Below are positions 19,332 through 28,373 of a stretch of 64,000 nucleotides of DNA, in pieces. Below the pieces are notes generated by a model. That model made no database searches, was not told the DNA's origin, and saw nothing but the letters and a program-made list of their open reading frames with translations. A program made the position numbers and the translations under genes. Origin of the DNA: an uncultured Clostridia bacterium. GTDB lineage: Bacteria > Bacillota > Clostridia > TANB77 > CAG-508. Position 1 is the first letter of the stretch; each line of letters begins with the position of its first letter. The stretch covers positions 124,001 to 188,000 of the forward strand of contig CASYFC010000001.1 in the NCBI GenBank assembly GCA_949482135.1, read 5' to 3'.

Positions 19332-21071
19332 ATGAAAGATACATTAAAAACAATATTAAAAAAACATGTAGTTAAAATTATTGCAATAATTATATTAGTA
19401 GGATTAAATGTATATCTTCTTACGTGTCCTTCTAAAATTATAGGTAAAATAATAGATTTATTATATAATTCCAACGAAAATAAATATTTAATTATTAATA
19501 ATATAATTTATTTGTTATTTGCTTCAATTGGAATTTTATTAGTACGTGTTATATGGAAATACTTAGTTGGCCTAACTACAAGATATTTTGAAAAAGAACT
19601 AAAAGATAAATTGTTCGAACAATTTTTAAAAATAAATTTAATTAGTATTCAAAATATAAAAAATGGAGAATTGATGTCATATTTTGTTAAAGATGTTGGT
19701 GAACTTAGAGGATTATTATATAGATTGTTATCACATGGGACAAGAATATTATTTGTTTTTATAATTACAACATACACAATGAAAAATGTTAATTTATCTT
19801 TAACAATTGCAACAATATGTCCAATTTTAATAACTGTTTATATTGTAATAATATTAAAGAAATATGTTGAACGTAGTTTTAAAAAAGGACAAAGATATTT
19901 TACAAATCTTTCTGAATATGTACAAGAAAGTACAGATGCTATTAGAACAACAAAAGCTTATTCTGGAGAAACTAATCAGTTAAAAAAATTTATTAAGAAA
20001 AATAATCTATTAAAAAAAGGAAACATTGCTATAGATATATACTCAACATTATTATCTTCTTCTGTATCAATATGCTTTGGATTTTGTTATGGTATAACTA
20101 TTCTATATGGTTCTAGGTTAGTACTAAATAAAACTATTACAATAGGTGATTTTGTTGCTTTTAATGGATATATTGACTTATTTTTTACACCAATATTCTG
20201 GCTTCCAGGAATAATCTCTAAATTTAAAAGAGCACAAATTTCATATCATAGGTTAGAAAGTGTATTTTGTTTAGAAAAAGAAGAATTATTATTAAATGAT
20301 ATAGATAATCAAAATAAAATTCATGGAGATATTAAAATAGAAAATTTATGTTTTAATTATCCGGGAAATATTGATAATGTATTAGATAATATAAATTTAA
20401 CTATAAAAGAAGGAACTACACTTGGGATAATAGGAACAATAGGCAGTGGTAAAACAACACTAATGAATTTATTGCTTAAATTATATACAATTCCAAATGG
20501 AAAAATATTTATAAACAATGAAGATATAAACTCTATTAATCTTACATTACTTAGAGAGAGTATTTGTTATATAACGCAAGATAATTTCTTATTTTCAACA
20601 ACAATAAAAGATAATATAAGTCTTTTTAGGGAAGATTTTGAGGACTTAGAAATCAAAGAAAGTACTGAGAAAGCAATGCTTTCAGATGATTTAAAAAATA
20701 TGAAAAATGATATTTATACAGTAATAGGAGAGAAGGGGATAGATTTATCAGGTGGTCAAAAGCAAAGAGTCGTTATTTCTCGTGCATTTTTAAATAAAAG
20801 TAATATTGTTATATTTGATGATACTTTTTCAGCATTAGATAATAAAACAGAAGAACAATTGTTAAGAAATATAAAAGAATTAGTAAATGGAAAAACATGC
20901 ATTATAGTTTCTAATAGGATTTCAGATGTTAAAGATGCTGATCATATAATTGTATTAGATTCTGGTAAAATTATTGAAGAAGGAACACATAATCAATTAT
21001 TGCAAAAAAATGGATTGTATAATAAATTTTATAATCAACAATCTTCTAACGACGAAGAATTACTTGCATAA
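19332..21071 (+). CDS. ABC exporter half-transporter, subunit with a degenerate ATPase site
   Basis: A 579-residue fusion of a six-helix membrane domain and an ATPase domain. Walker A is GTIGSGKTT near residue 368 and the signature is LSGGQKQR. Walker B ends FDDTFSALD, with Asp where the catalytic Glu is expected, and the switch His is replaced by Asn (IIVSNR). This is the pattern of the degenerate partner in heterodimeric type IV exporters such as TM287/288 or BmrCD. It is followed after 20 bases by the second half-transporter. The substrate, drug or lipid, cannot be told. Confidence 0.9.
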   Translation: MKDTLKTILKKHVVKIIAIIILVGLNVYLLTCPSKIIGKIIDLLYNSNENKYLIINNIIYLLFASIGILLVRVIWKYLVGLTTRYFEKELKDKLFEQFLKINLISIQNIKNGELMSYFVKDVGELRGLLYRLLSHGTRILFVFIITTYTMKNVNLSLTIATICPILITVYIVIILKKYVERSFKKGQRYFTNLSEYVQESTDAIRTTKAYSGETNQLKKFIKKNNLLKKGNIAIDIYSTLLSSSVSICFGFCYGITILYGSRLVLNKTITIGDFVAFNGYIDLFFTPIFWLPGIISKFKRAQISYHRLESVFCLEKEELLLNDIDNQNKIHGDIKIENLCFNYPGNIDNVLDNINLTIKEGTTLGIIGTIGSGKTTLMNLLLKLYTIPNGKIFINNEDINSINLTLLRESICYITQDNFLFSTTIKDNISLFREDFEDLEIKESTEKAMLSDDLKNMKNDIYTVIGEKGIDLSGGQKQRVVISRAFLNKSNIVIFDDTFSALDNKTEEQLLRNIKELVNGKTCIIVSNRISDVKDADHIIVLDSGKIIEEGTHNQLLQKNGLYNKFYNQQSSNDEELLA

Positions 21072-21091
21072 AGCAATAGAAGGGAGGATAT

Positions 21092-22834
21092 ATGAAAAAT
21101 AAAACTTTAAATAGATGTTATAAAATGGCAAAACCTCATTTAAAAACTATAGTTTTGGTTTCAGTTTTATCAATTATAATAGATTTATTGGAACTTTCAA
21201 AACCATATTTAGTTAAAGTAGTTATAGATGATTTTTTAAGCTTGGGAATAAGCCAAAAAGCTTTTATATCTATAAACTTAATAGGTATAACTTATCTTAC
21301 TATAGTAGTTGTAGGAAATGTTTTAGATTATTATACAAGAATGAAAACAAATATAATGGGAGAAGAGATTTTATATACTTTAAGAAATAAAATTTATAGA
21401 TATACTCAAAATGCTAATATAAAATTTCATGATAAAACACCAGCTGGAAAACTTTATGCTCGTATAACTAACGATGTTGATGATATATCAGCATTATTTA
21501 AAGATGTTATCACAACATTATTTAAAGATATAATCTCAATAATCGCAATCATATGTATTATGATTTATTTTAGTTTAAAGTTAAGTCTAGTATCTTTCAT
21601 AGTAATCCCCTTTGTTGTAATTACATCTGTAATTTTAACTAATATCTTAAATAAAATTTATGAAACATCGAAGATAGTTAGAACTAATTTAAATACTTTT
21701 TTAGCAGAATCAATTTATGGTGCTAAATTAATAAAAATATTTAATATACAAGATGAAAAGCAAAAAGAATGTGAAGATTATACTCAAGAATTTATTAATA
21801 AAAGATTATCAGCAACAATTTTTGAAGGAATTTTTCCTGGAATAATGACTTTATTTGAAAATTTAACAATTACAATTATAATAACTTGTTGTATTTATAA
21901 TTTTTGGGGAATTTCAATGGAAGTTGGTGCTATATACATATTTGTAAGCTATATAAAATCTTTGTTTGAACCAATAAATAGAACAATAGACAGTATAGAA
22001 ATTGTACAAGAAGCTTTTGTATCTATGAATAAAATTTATGATATATTAGATGAAAAACAATTTCTAGAGGACTTTGATTCTGGAATCGAACCTGAAAAAA
22101 TTATTGGAAAATTGGAATTTAAAAACGTTTGGTTTGCATATGAAGGAGAAAACTGGATATTAAAAGATATTAGTTTTACAATAGAACCTGGTGAAACTAT
22201 TGCATTAGTAGGTAAAACAGGTTCAGGAAAAACTACTATTACTAATCTTGTTAACAGATTTTATGATATTCAAAAAGGTGAAATACTTTTAGATGGTATA
22301 AATATTAAAGATATTAATAAAAGATATTTAAGAAGGCATATAGGAACAGTATTGCAAGATCCATTTATATTTGCAAGAAGTATTAGAGACAATATAAAAT
22401 TAAATAAAAATGTTTCTGATAAAGAAATTAGAAATGCTATTAAAATGTCTTCTGCAGATGAATTTATAAACAGTCTTCCAAATGGAATAGAGCAAATTTC
22501 AAAGGAGCGAGGGGAGTCATTTTCAGCAGGGCAAAAACAACTTTTAGCTTTTGCTAGAATATTTGCTCATAATCCAGATATATTTATTTTGGACGAAGCA
22601 ACAGCTAACATAGATACTTATACAGAACAATTAATCCAAAATTCAATAGATATTTTATCAGCACAGAAAACAGCCATTTTTATAGCTCACAGACTTTCAA
22701 CCATTGTAAATGTTCATAAAATAATTGTATTAAACGAAGGAAGAATTATAGAACAGGGAAATCATGAAGAATTATTAGCACTTGGAGGATATTATGCTAA
22801 ATTATATAATTCTTATTATGAGAGTCTTGGATAG
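21092..22834 (+). CDS. ABC exporter half-transporter, catalytic subunit
   Basis: A 580-residue fusion of membrane domain and ATPase. Walker A is GKTGSGKTT near residue 374, Walker B is FILDEATANID with the catalytic Glu, and the switch His is present (IFIAHRLST). The signature reads FSAGQ rather than LSGGQ, so the pair should have one consensus ATP site formed by this Walker B and the partner's LSGGQ. Start behind AAGGGAGG. It follows the degenerate half directly and is followed by a PAP2 phosphatase after 11 bases. Confidence 0.92.
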   Translation: MKNKTLNRCYKMAKPHLKTIVLVSVLSIIIDLLELSKPYLVKVVIDDFLSLGISQKAFISINLIGITYLTIVVVGNVLDYYTRMKTNIMGEEILYTLRNKIYRYTQNANIKFHDKTPAGKLYARITNDVDDISALFKDVITTLFKDIISIIAIICIMIYFSLKLSLVSFIVIPFVVITSVILTNILNKIYETSKIVRTNLNTFLAESIYGAKLIKIFNIQDEKQKECEDYTQEFINKRLSATIFEGIFPGIMTLFENLTITIIITCCIYNFWGISMEVGAIYIFVSYIKSLFEPINRTIDSIEIVQEAFVSMNKIYDILDEKQFLEDFDSGIEPEKIIGKLEFKNVWFAYEGENWILKDISFTIEPGETIALVGKTGSGKTTITNLVNRFYDIQKGEILLDGINIKDINKRYLRRHIGTVLQDPFIFARSIRDNIKLNKNVSDKEIRNAIKMSSADEFINSLPNGIEQISKERGESFSAGQKQLLAFARIFAHNPDIFILDEATANIDTYTEQLIQNSIDILSAQKTAIFIAHRLSTIVNVHKIIVLNEGRIIEQGNHEELLALGGYYAKLYNSYYESLG

Positions 22835-22845
22835 GAGGAAATAAA

Positions 22846-23463
22846 ATGAAAAAAAATTATAAAGTAATCGTTCTATTAATATGTCTAATTGCTATTTTGG
22901 CAATAGTAATAGATTTATTTCAGAAAGAAATTATTGTAAAAGATATGATGGTATATAATTTTATAGAAAAACATTTTATTTCTGATTATTCTTTACCTAT
23001 AGTTAAATTTATTACTAATTTAGGAAGTGCTACCTTTGTAATAATTACATCAATAATATTATTAGTGATAATAAAAAGCAAAATAATAGGACTTTTAATT
23101 TGCTTAAATTTAACAATTAGTGGTGCCTTAAATCAAATATTAAAAGCAATAGTGCAAAGACCTAGACCAATAGGATACAAGCTAATAGAAGAAAATGGAT
23201 ATAGTTTTCCATCAGGACATTCAATGGTAAGTGCAGCGTTTTATGGATTTCTTATTTATTTAGTATATAAGAACATTAAAAATAAATATATTAAATATAC
23301 AATAATTATAATACTAACTTTACTAGTTTTATGTATAGGAGTAAGTAGAATTTATTTGGGAGTACATTATGCAAGTGATGTATTAGCAGGTTTCCTTATT
23401 TCAATATCTTATTTAATAGTTTTTATAAGTATTGTTAATAAGAAATTTTTGCAAAAAAATTAA
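22846..23463 (+). CDS. PAP2-family membrane phosphatase
   Basis: A 205-residue membrane protein with the three phosphatase motifs of the PAP2 superfamily: KAIVQRPRP, FPSGHS and SRIYLGVHYASD. Family members remove phosphate from undecaprenyl pyrophosphate, phosphatidic acid or similar lipids. Recycling of the undecaprenyl carrier is the most common role in this setting. Five or six hydrophobic segments are visible. It is the last gene of the exporter operon, with a terminator 12 bases downstream. Confidence 0.9.
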   Translation: MKKNYKVIVLLICLIAILAIVIDLFQKEIIVKDMMVYNFIEKHFISDYSLPIVKFITNLGSATFVIITSIILLVIIKSKIIGLLICLNLTISGALNQILKAIVQRPRPIGYKLIEENGYSFPSGHSMVSAAFYGFLIYLVYKNIKNKYIKYTIIIILTLLVLCIGVSRIYLGVHYASDVLAGFLISISYLIVFISIVNKKFLQKN

Positions 23464-23474
23464 AATAAATATTT

Positions 23475-23513
23475 AAAAAATACTTTGATTATGCTAGTTC
23501 AAAGTATTTTTTT
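23475..23513 (+). terminator. Intrinsic terminator of the ABC exporter/PAP2 operon
   Basis: AAAATACTTTGA pairs with TCAAAGTATTTT around a 10-base loop and runs into seven Ts. The promoter of the next gene begins two bases later. Confidence 0.85.
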
Positions 23514-23514
23514 G

Positions 23515-23543
23515 TTGTATTTTACATAATATAGTGGTATAAT
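23515..23543 (+). promoter_or_regulatory. Promoter of the second ftsH cassette
   Basis: TTGTAT (23515-23520) and TATAAT (23538-23543) with a 17-bp spacer containing TTTACATAAT, the reverse complement of the ATTATGTAAA seen in other cassette promoters. Confidence 0.7.
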
Positions 23544-23621
23544 ATTGGGGTCGAACATTCAAATCTAAATAGGGTGAAAAAATTTGCGTAACTACAAACA
23601 ATTTAGTATGGAGGTAATAGT

Positions 23622-25502
23622 ATGCAAAAAAAGAAAATGCCTAAGATGTTATGGTTTATTATTGTTGCCATTGTTATCATTGCTTTTAGGGTGATAACAA
23701 ATGAGACTGCTCCACAGCAACAAGTTACAGCAATAACATATAGTGAGCTTATTCAAATGATTGATACTGGTACAATTACTAATGTTAATCTAAATGAAAG
23801 TTCAAATGTTATTGTTAGTGCTATTTCCGATGATGGAAGCTATTATGAAACTCAAATACCTGATAAAGAAATCTTTCTTCAATTTATTCAGCAGAAGATT
23901 GTAGATGGTCAAAGCTTAGATATAACAATTAATGATAGCAGAAAAAATACATCTTTTGCTGGGACAACCTTGAATTTGATTGTGTGGGCATATGCAATTC
24001 TTATGGTTATAATGATTGTGTATCAGGTAAAAAAACTCAAAAAGATGTTTAGCACAGATTTTGGAAATAACTCTAAGAGTGATGGAAAATCACCTTCTTC
24101 TAATGATACACCATCTTTTATATCTCTTTTTAATACTGACCTTAACTACACAGAAAAAGTAGCTAATAGTGATGTTAGATTTTCTGATGTAGCTGGACTT
24201 GATGAGGAAAAAGCAGAACTTGAAGAAGTTGTTGATTTTCTCAAAAATCCTGACAAATATACTAAACTTGGTGCAAAAATTCCTAAAGGTGTGTTGCTCT
24301 CAGGTAGTCCTGGAACGGGGAAAACGCTTTTGGCGAAGGCAGTAGCTGGAGAAGCAGGAGTAAAATACTTGGCAATATCCGGCTCTGAATTTATCGAAAA
24401 ATATGTTGGTGTTGGTGCTTCAAGAATTAGAGGATTATTTAAAGAAGCACGGAAAAATGCACCTTGCATAATATTTATTGATGAAATTGATGCTGTTGGT
24501 GCAAAAAGAGATGATGCTGGAAGAAATTCTGAGCATAATCAAACCATTGAACAACTTTTAGCTGAAATGGATGGCTTCGGAAGTAAAAGGAATGTTATTG
24601 TGCTTGCTGCCACAAACAGACTCAACAGTTTGGATCCAGCCCTTACAAGGCCCGGAAGATTTGATAGAAAGATTTCTATTGGGCTTCCTGATATTAAAGG
24701 GAGAAGGGATATTCTTAAAATTCATTCCAAGGACAAACCTCTTTCTGATGATATTGATCTTGAAAAAATTGCCTATAATACAGCAGGTTTTTCTGGAGCA
24801 GAACTTGAAAATCTTCTTAACGAGTCGGCATTAATTGCAGCAAGAAAAGTGCATACCTATATTACTCGTGAAGATGTAGATGAAGCTCTTAAGAAAATTA
24901 CTGTTGGCTTGAAAAAGTCAGGAAAGGTCGTATCTAAAAAAGAAAGGATTCTTACTGCCAATCATGAAGCAGGTCATGCTCTTGTTAGTCTGTTCCTTCC
25001 AACGCAGTCTACCATTAAGGAAGTATCTATTGTTCCTAGAGGAAGTGCTGGAGGATATACTTGGCATGATTCAGTGGAAGATAAAAACTATATCAGCAAA
25101 ACAGAAATGCAGGAAAGATTAACTGTTCTACTTGCCGGTAGAGCTGCTGAAGATATCGTTTTAGGAGATATTTCGACTGGTGCATCAAATGATCTAGAAG
25201 TTGCAACCAAAACTGCAAGAGAGATGATTATTTACTATGGAATGGATCCTGATATTGGACCGATTTCCTTTAATGGTTCAAACTCTCAGGAAATCTCTTT
25301 CTTTGGAGATACAACTCTTAGCAATATTGGTGCTAAAATAAAAGATATTCTAAAAGAGGCTGAACAAAAAGCAAAACAGCTTATTATTGATAATAGATCT
25401 TTTTTGGATAAGCTTGCTGAAGAACTTCTTAAAAACGAAACTGTTACTGGAGAAGAAATCGATAAAATGTTCGCAGAGTACAAACAGAAAAATAGCAGAT
25501 AA
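23622..25502 (+). CDS. ftsH: ATP-dependent zinc metalloprotease FtsH (second copy)
   Basis: A 626-residue FtsH with a membrane segment at about 9-24, an external domain, a second membrane segment at about 112-132, the AAA+ ATPase (GSPGTGKT near 228, IIFIDEIDA, RPGRFDR) and the protease site HEAGH from residue 448 with a downstream SNDLEVA aspartate. It differs clearly from the copy at 7349 in the linker, the external domain and the C-terminus, so it is not a recent duplicate. Like that copy it is a lone gene with its own promoter and a GC-rich terminator, and its codon use is less AT-rich than that of its neighbours. Confidence 0.95.
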   Translation: MQKKKMPKMLWFIIVAIVIIAFRVITNETAPQQQVTAITYSELIQMIDTGTITNVNLNESSNVIVSAISDDGSYYETQIPDKEIFLQFIQQKIVDGQSLDITINDSRKNTSFAGTTLNLIVWAYAILMVIMIVYQVKKLKKMFSTDFGNNSKSDGKSPSSNDTPSFISLFNTDLNYTEKVANSDVRFSDVAGLDEEKAELEEVVDFLKNPDKYTKLGAKIPKGVLLSGSPGTGKTLLAKAVAGEAGVKYLAISGSEFIEKYVGVGASRIRGLFKEARKNAPCIIFIDEIDAVGAKRDDAGRNSEHNQTIEQLLAEMDGFGSKRNVIVLAATNRLNSLDPALTRPGRFDRKISIGLPDIKGRRDILKIHSKDKPLSDDIDLEKIAYNTAGFSGAELENLLNESALIAARKVHTYITREDVDEALKKITVGLKKSGKVVSKKERILTANHEAGHALVSLFLPTQSTIKEVSIVPRGSAGGYTWHDSVEDKNYISKTEMQERLTVLLAGRAAEDIVLGDISTGASNDLEVATKTAREMIIYYGMDPDIGPISFNGSNSQEISFFGDTTLSNIGAKIKDILKEAEQKAKQLIIDNRSFLDKLAEELLKNETVTGEEIDKMFAEYKQKNSR

Positions 25503-25527
25503 TGCTAACTGATTTCATCCTATAAAT

Positions 25528-25560
25528 AAAAAGCCCCAGTCAAATTGACTGGGGCTTTTT
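25528..25560 (+). terminator. Intrinsic terminator of the second ftsH cassette
   Basis: AAAAAGCCCCAGTCAA pairs perfectly with TTGACTGGGGCTTTTT; a strong GC-rich stem with a T-run. Confidence 0.92.
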
Positions 25561-25633
25561 CATATATTAAATGTTGTTTTAATCTAATTTATATGTTAAT
25601 ATCAATAATATAATGAAAATAGGAGAGAAGAAA

Positions 25634-26248
25634 ATGATAAAAAATATAATTTTTGATTTAGGAAATGTAGTATTTAAATTAAAATTTGAAAATGTTATAA
25701 ATAACTTTACACAAAATGAAGATGAGATGAAAGAGCTAAAAAAAGCAATTTTCGATTCAGATGAATGGTTAAAACTAGATGATGGTGCAATAAGTAAAGA
25801 AGATGCTATTAAAATAATGATTTCTAATTTACCAGGAAATCTACAAGACACATGCAGACAAATAATGAAATGCTGGACTAAAGAAGGTTTAATTTTAAAC
25901 AAGCAAACAATCGAATTTATAAAAAAGGTGAGAGAAAAGGGGTATAGCACATTTATATTATCTAATGCACCATTAGAAATACCTAGATTTTTAGAAGAAA
26001 TGGATGTATTACAATATTTTGATGGAAAAATAATATCAGCAGAAGAAAGACTTTCAAAACCAGATATTAGAATATACGAATTATTATTAAAAAGATTTAA
26101 TTTAGTCCCAGAAGAATGTCTATTTATCGATGATAGAAGTGAGAATATAGAATCTGCAATAAAATGTGGTTTAAATGGATATATTTTTAATTATAATGAA
26201 TTTGATGATTTTTTAGAAGAAATAAAAAAATATAATATAAATATTTAA
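25634..26248 (+). CDS. HAD-superfamily hydrolase (subfamily IA)
   Basis: A 204-residue phosphatase-like enzyme with the four HAD motifs: FDLGNVVF (nucleophile Asp), LSNAP (motif II), SKPDIRIYE (motif III Lys) and FIDDRSENI (motif IV). The overall pattern resembles YihX-type sugar-phosphate phosphatases, but the substrate is not predictable. An ATG at 25613 is in frame, but the AGGAGAG site lies after it, so the start at 25634 is used. It is monocistronic. Confidence 0.88.
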   Translation: MIKNIIFDLGNVVFKLKFENVINNFTQNEDEMKELKKAIFDSDEWLKLDDGAISKEDAIKIMISNLPGNLQDTCRQIMKCWTKEGLILNKQTIEFIKKVREKGYSTFILSNAPLEIPRFLEEMDVLQYFDGKIISAEERLSKPDIRIYELLLKRFNLVPEECLFIDDRSENIESAIKCGLNGYIFNYNEFDDFLEEIKKYNINI

Positions 26249-27281
26249 TTTAAAAATTTATAGGAAAATAATTTCTATAAATTAGAATGGTAATTATAAA
26301 AATATTAAAAATAGAAGATGTATATAAGAAAAAAATTTTATTGTTTAAAAGAAGAAAGAAAGGGGTAAACAATAATATCAAGAATAATTTTTTAATACAG
26401 AACATTGCACAAAATGAAACTTTTGTGCAAAACAGAGTAGGACTTATATATAAAATAGCTAAATACTTATGTTATTACATATACCTAGCATCTAGCCGTT
26501 TTATAAACTATATCACTTTAATTCTTTTATGTTTATATTATTATGTTATTACTTATATATCAATATTCTTATGACATTTTAAAATCAAATTTTAGCCATT
26601 TTAATTATTTATCTAAATAATTTGTTTATAATAAAATTTTTTATACTTATTTCTAATTTAAATCTTAAAAATTTTCGAAAATCGTTAAAATGCTTGAAAC
26701 TCTAAAATTACCTGTGTTTTTAGACAACAAACTATATGCCTAATTTTTAAAAACGCCTTAAAATCGATTCTCATGCGTCGTTATTTTGGGCAATTTTCAG
26801 GATTTTTTCTAATATCATAAATTATATAGAATGTATTTAAATTCATTTTAATACGTTAATATAATGAAACTAAAAAAGTTTTACAAACATTTAAAATTAA
26901 GCATAAATCAGATTTTTAAGTTTAAATAAATTGTACAAATATAAATAATAAATATCTTAAAATTGATTTTAATAATTATAGATTATATTTTTTTATAATT
27001 GCAATAAAATATTGTATTACATTTATAAAAACAATTTATACAACAAGTGTTCGGTTTTTGAAATTATTAACCAAACAGATTTATAAAATTTTAAAAATTT
27101 AATTTTAAATTATGAATTTTCAATTTTAATTTCTAAAATTGAAGTATTTCGATTTTAGAAATTAATCTAGAATTTTTTAGATTATTGTAAAAAACAATTT
27201 TATTTTTACTTAATTATCAAAATTGGTATTAAACAATAACCCCTCTCTCCTACTCCACTTGTTTTCTACATTTAATAATTA
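26249..27281. other. 1-kb AT-rich region without a convincing gene
   Basis: No frame with a ribosome site and protein-like composition was found. A 95-codon frame at 26287-26574 lacks both. One perfect hairpin is present: TTGCACAAAA (26405-26414) and TTTTGTGCAA (26421-26430). Around 26670-26810 the sequence is less monotonous (for example ATGCGTCGTTATTTTGGG near 26773-26790), which could mark a decayed gene or a small RNA. The rest is simple A/T sequence with many weak inverted repeats. Confidence 0.6.
26405..26430. other. Perfect hairpin in the AT-rich region
   Basis: TTGCACAAAA and TTTTGTGCAA are exact inverted repeats around a 6-base loop. There is no T-run after it, so it is not an obvious terminator. 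It could be an operator or RNA structure. Confidence 0.45.
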
Positions 27282-28364
27282 TTATTTTAATAAATCTTGA
27301 TTTAATATAACAGTACTGTACAAAAATAATACATCTTGATCTTTAAATTCAATATATTCATGAAGTAGGTTGCTTGAAATATATCTTAAATCAATTAGAG
27401 TTATATTTTTATAGTTTTCTACTAATAATGGAGCAAGGCTACTTCCAAAAGAATCTCTAAATATCAGTAGTTCTTTATTAGTTTTAGCATTATTATTTTC
27501 AATTTTTATTATTGATGTAGCTCCAGATAAAAATATATCATATTTATCTTTTGTTTCTTTTTTATCATAAATGTCACAAACTTTTTTTGTTTCATAATTA
27601 TATGTAGTACAATCATTTATTGTATCATTGTTTAAAATATACATTTTGTCTGGGGCAATATCTGAGTTTTTTTGAACATAATATGTTCCATAAAAGTCTC
27701 CTACATCAATTTTTTTATAATTATTTTTTATATTTAATAAATTCATGCTTGATTGTATTTTATTTGCGACATTTATTAAATTTTCTTGTTTCCAATGAAG
27801 GTCTGTTTTATAATAATCATCTAATTTTAAATTATCCCAAATATCAATATATTTTAAATCTACTAATTTTTTATTCATTATTTCTTTTAACAAAGTATAA
27901 TCAATTGTTAAATGATCATCATTTTTTAAATAATAGTTTTTATCTGGAATAATTGCATAATATACATTCATATTTTTTAAATATTGATTATATATTTTTT
28001 TTAATTTATCAGCATTTTTTTCAACATGCGTTTTATTTAAAGGATATTCCATTTTATAAATTGCGCCATCTTTTTCAAAATAATTGTTATTATCTTTTTG
28101 TTTATAAATATTTATACTATAAAAAGTTTTTACATTTCGAAAAAAATCTCTTTCAACAAATTGATCTACCGCATAATTTTCAAATTTATTAGTTGTTTCT
28201 CCATTTAATAATTTAGATATGGAAATTTCTGGAAGTTGGGATAAAGCTCTTCTTTCTATGACAGATATTTGTTTGTCTTTAATTGCAATATTTAAAAAAA
28301 ATGTGAAGATTAATAAACTAAAAAAGCCAATTGTAATAATTAAATTTTTTGTTTTGTTTTTCAC
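27282..28364 (-). CDS. DHHW-family extracytoplasmic protein, partner of the MBOAT acyltransferase
   Basis: A 360-residue protein with one N-terminal membrane anchor (about 8-26) and an SGNH/AlgX-like outer domain. The motif TDLHWKQE corresponds to the family motif in which Asp and His act in acetyl transfer, and LIFRDSFGSSLAP supplies the serine block. Such proteins pair with membrane-bound O-acyltransferases to acetylate exported polysaccharide or wall polymers. It follows the MBOAT gene after 9 bases. The target polymer is unknown. Confidence 0.85.
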   Translation of the reverse strand: MKNKTKNLIITIGFFSLLIFTFFLNIAIKDKQISVIERRALSQLPEISISKLLNGETTNKFENYAVDQFVERDFFRNVKTFYSINIYKQKDNNNYFEKDGAIYKMEYPLNKTHVEKNADKLKKIYNQYLKNMNVYYAIIPDKNYYLKNDDHLTIDYTLLKEIMNKKLVDLKYIDIWDNLKLDDYYKTDLHWKQENLINVANKIQSSMNLLNIKNNYKKIDVGDFYGTYYVQKNSDIAPDKMYILNNDTINDCTTYNYETKKVCDIYDKKETKDKYDIFLSGATSIIKIENNNAKTNKELLIFRDSFGSSLAPLLVENYKNITLIDLRYISSNLLHEYIEFKDQDVLFLYSTVILNQDLLK

Positions 28365-28373
28365 TTTTACCTC

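Noticed and set aside
26287..26574. 95-codon open frame in the AT-rich region
   Set aside because: It lacks a ribosome site, its composition is that of random AT-rich DNA (Lys, Ile, Tyr, Leu), and it includes the perfect hairpin at 26405-26430.
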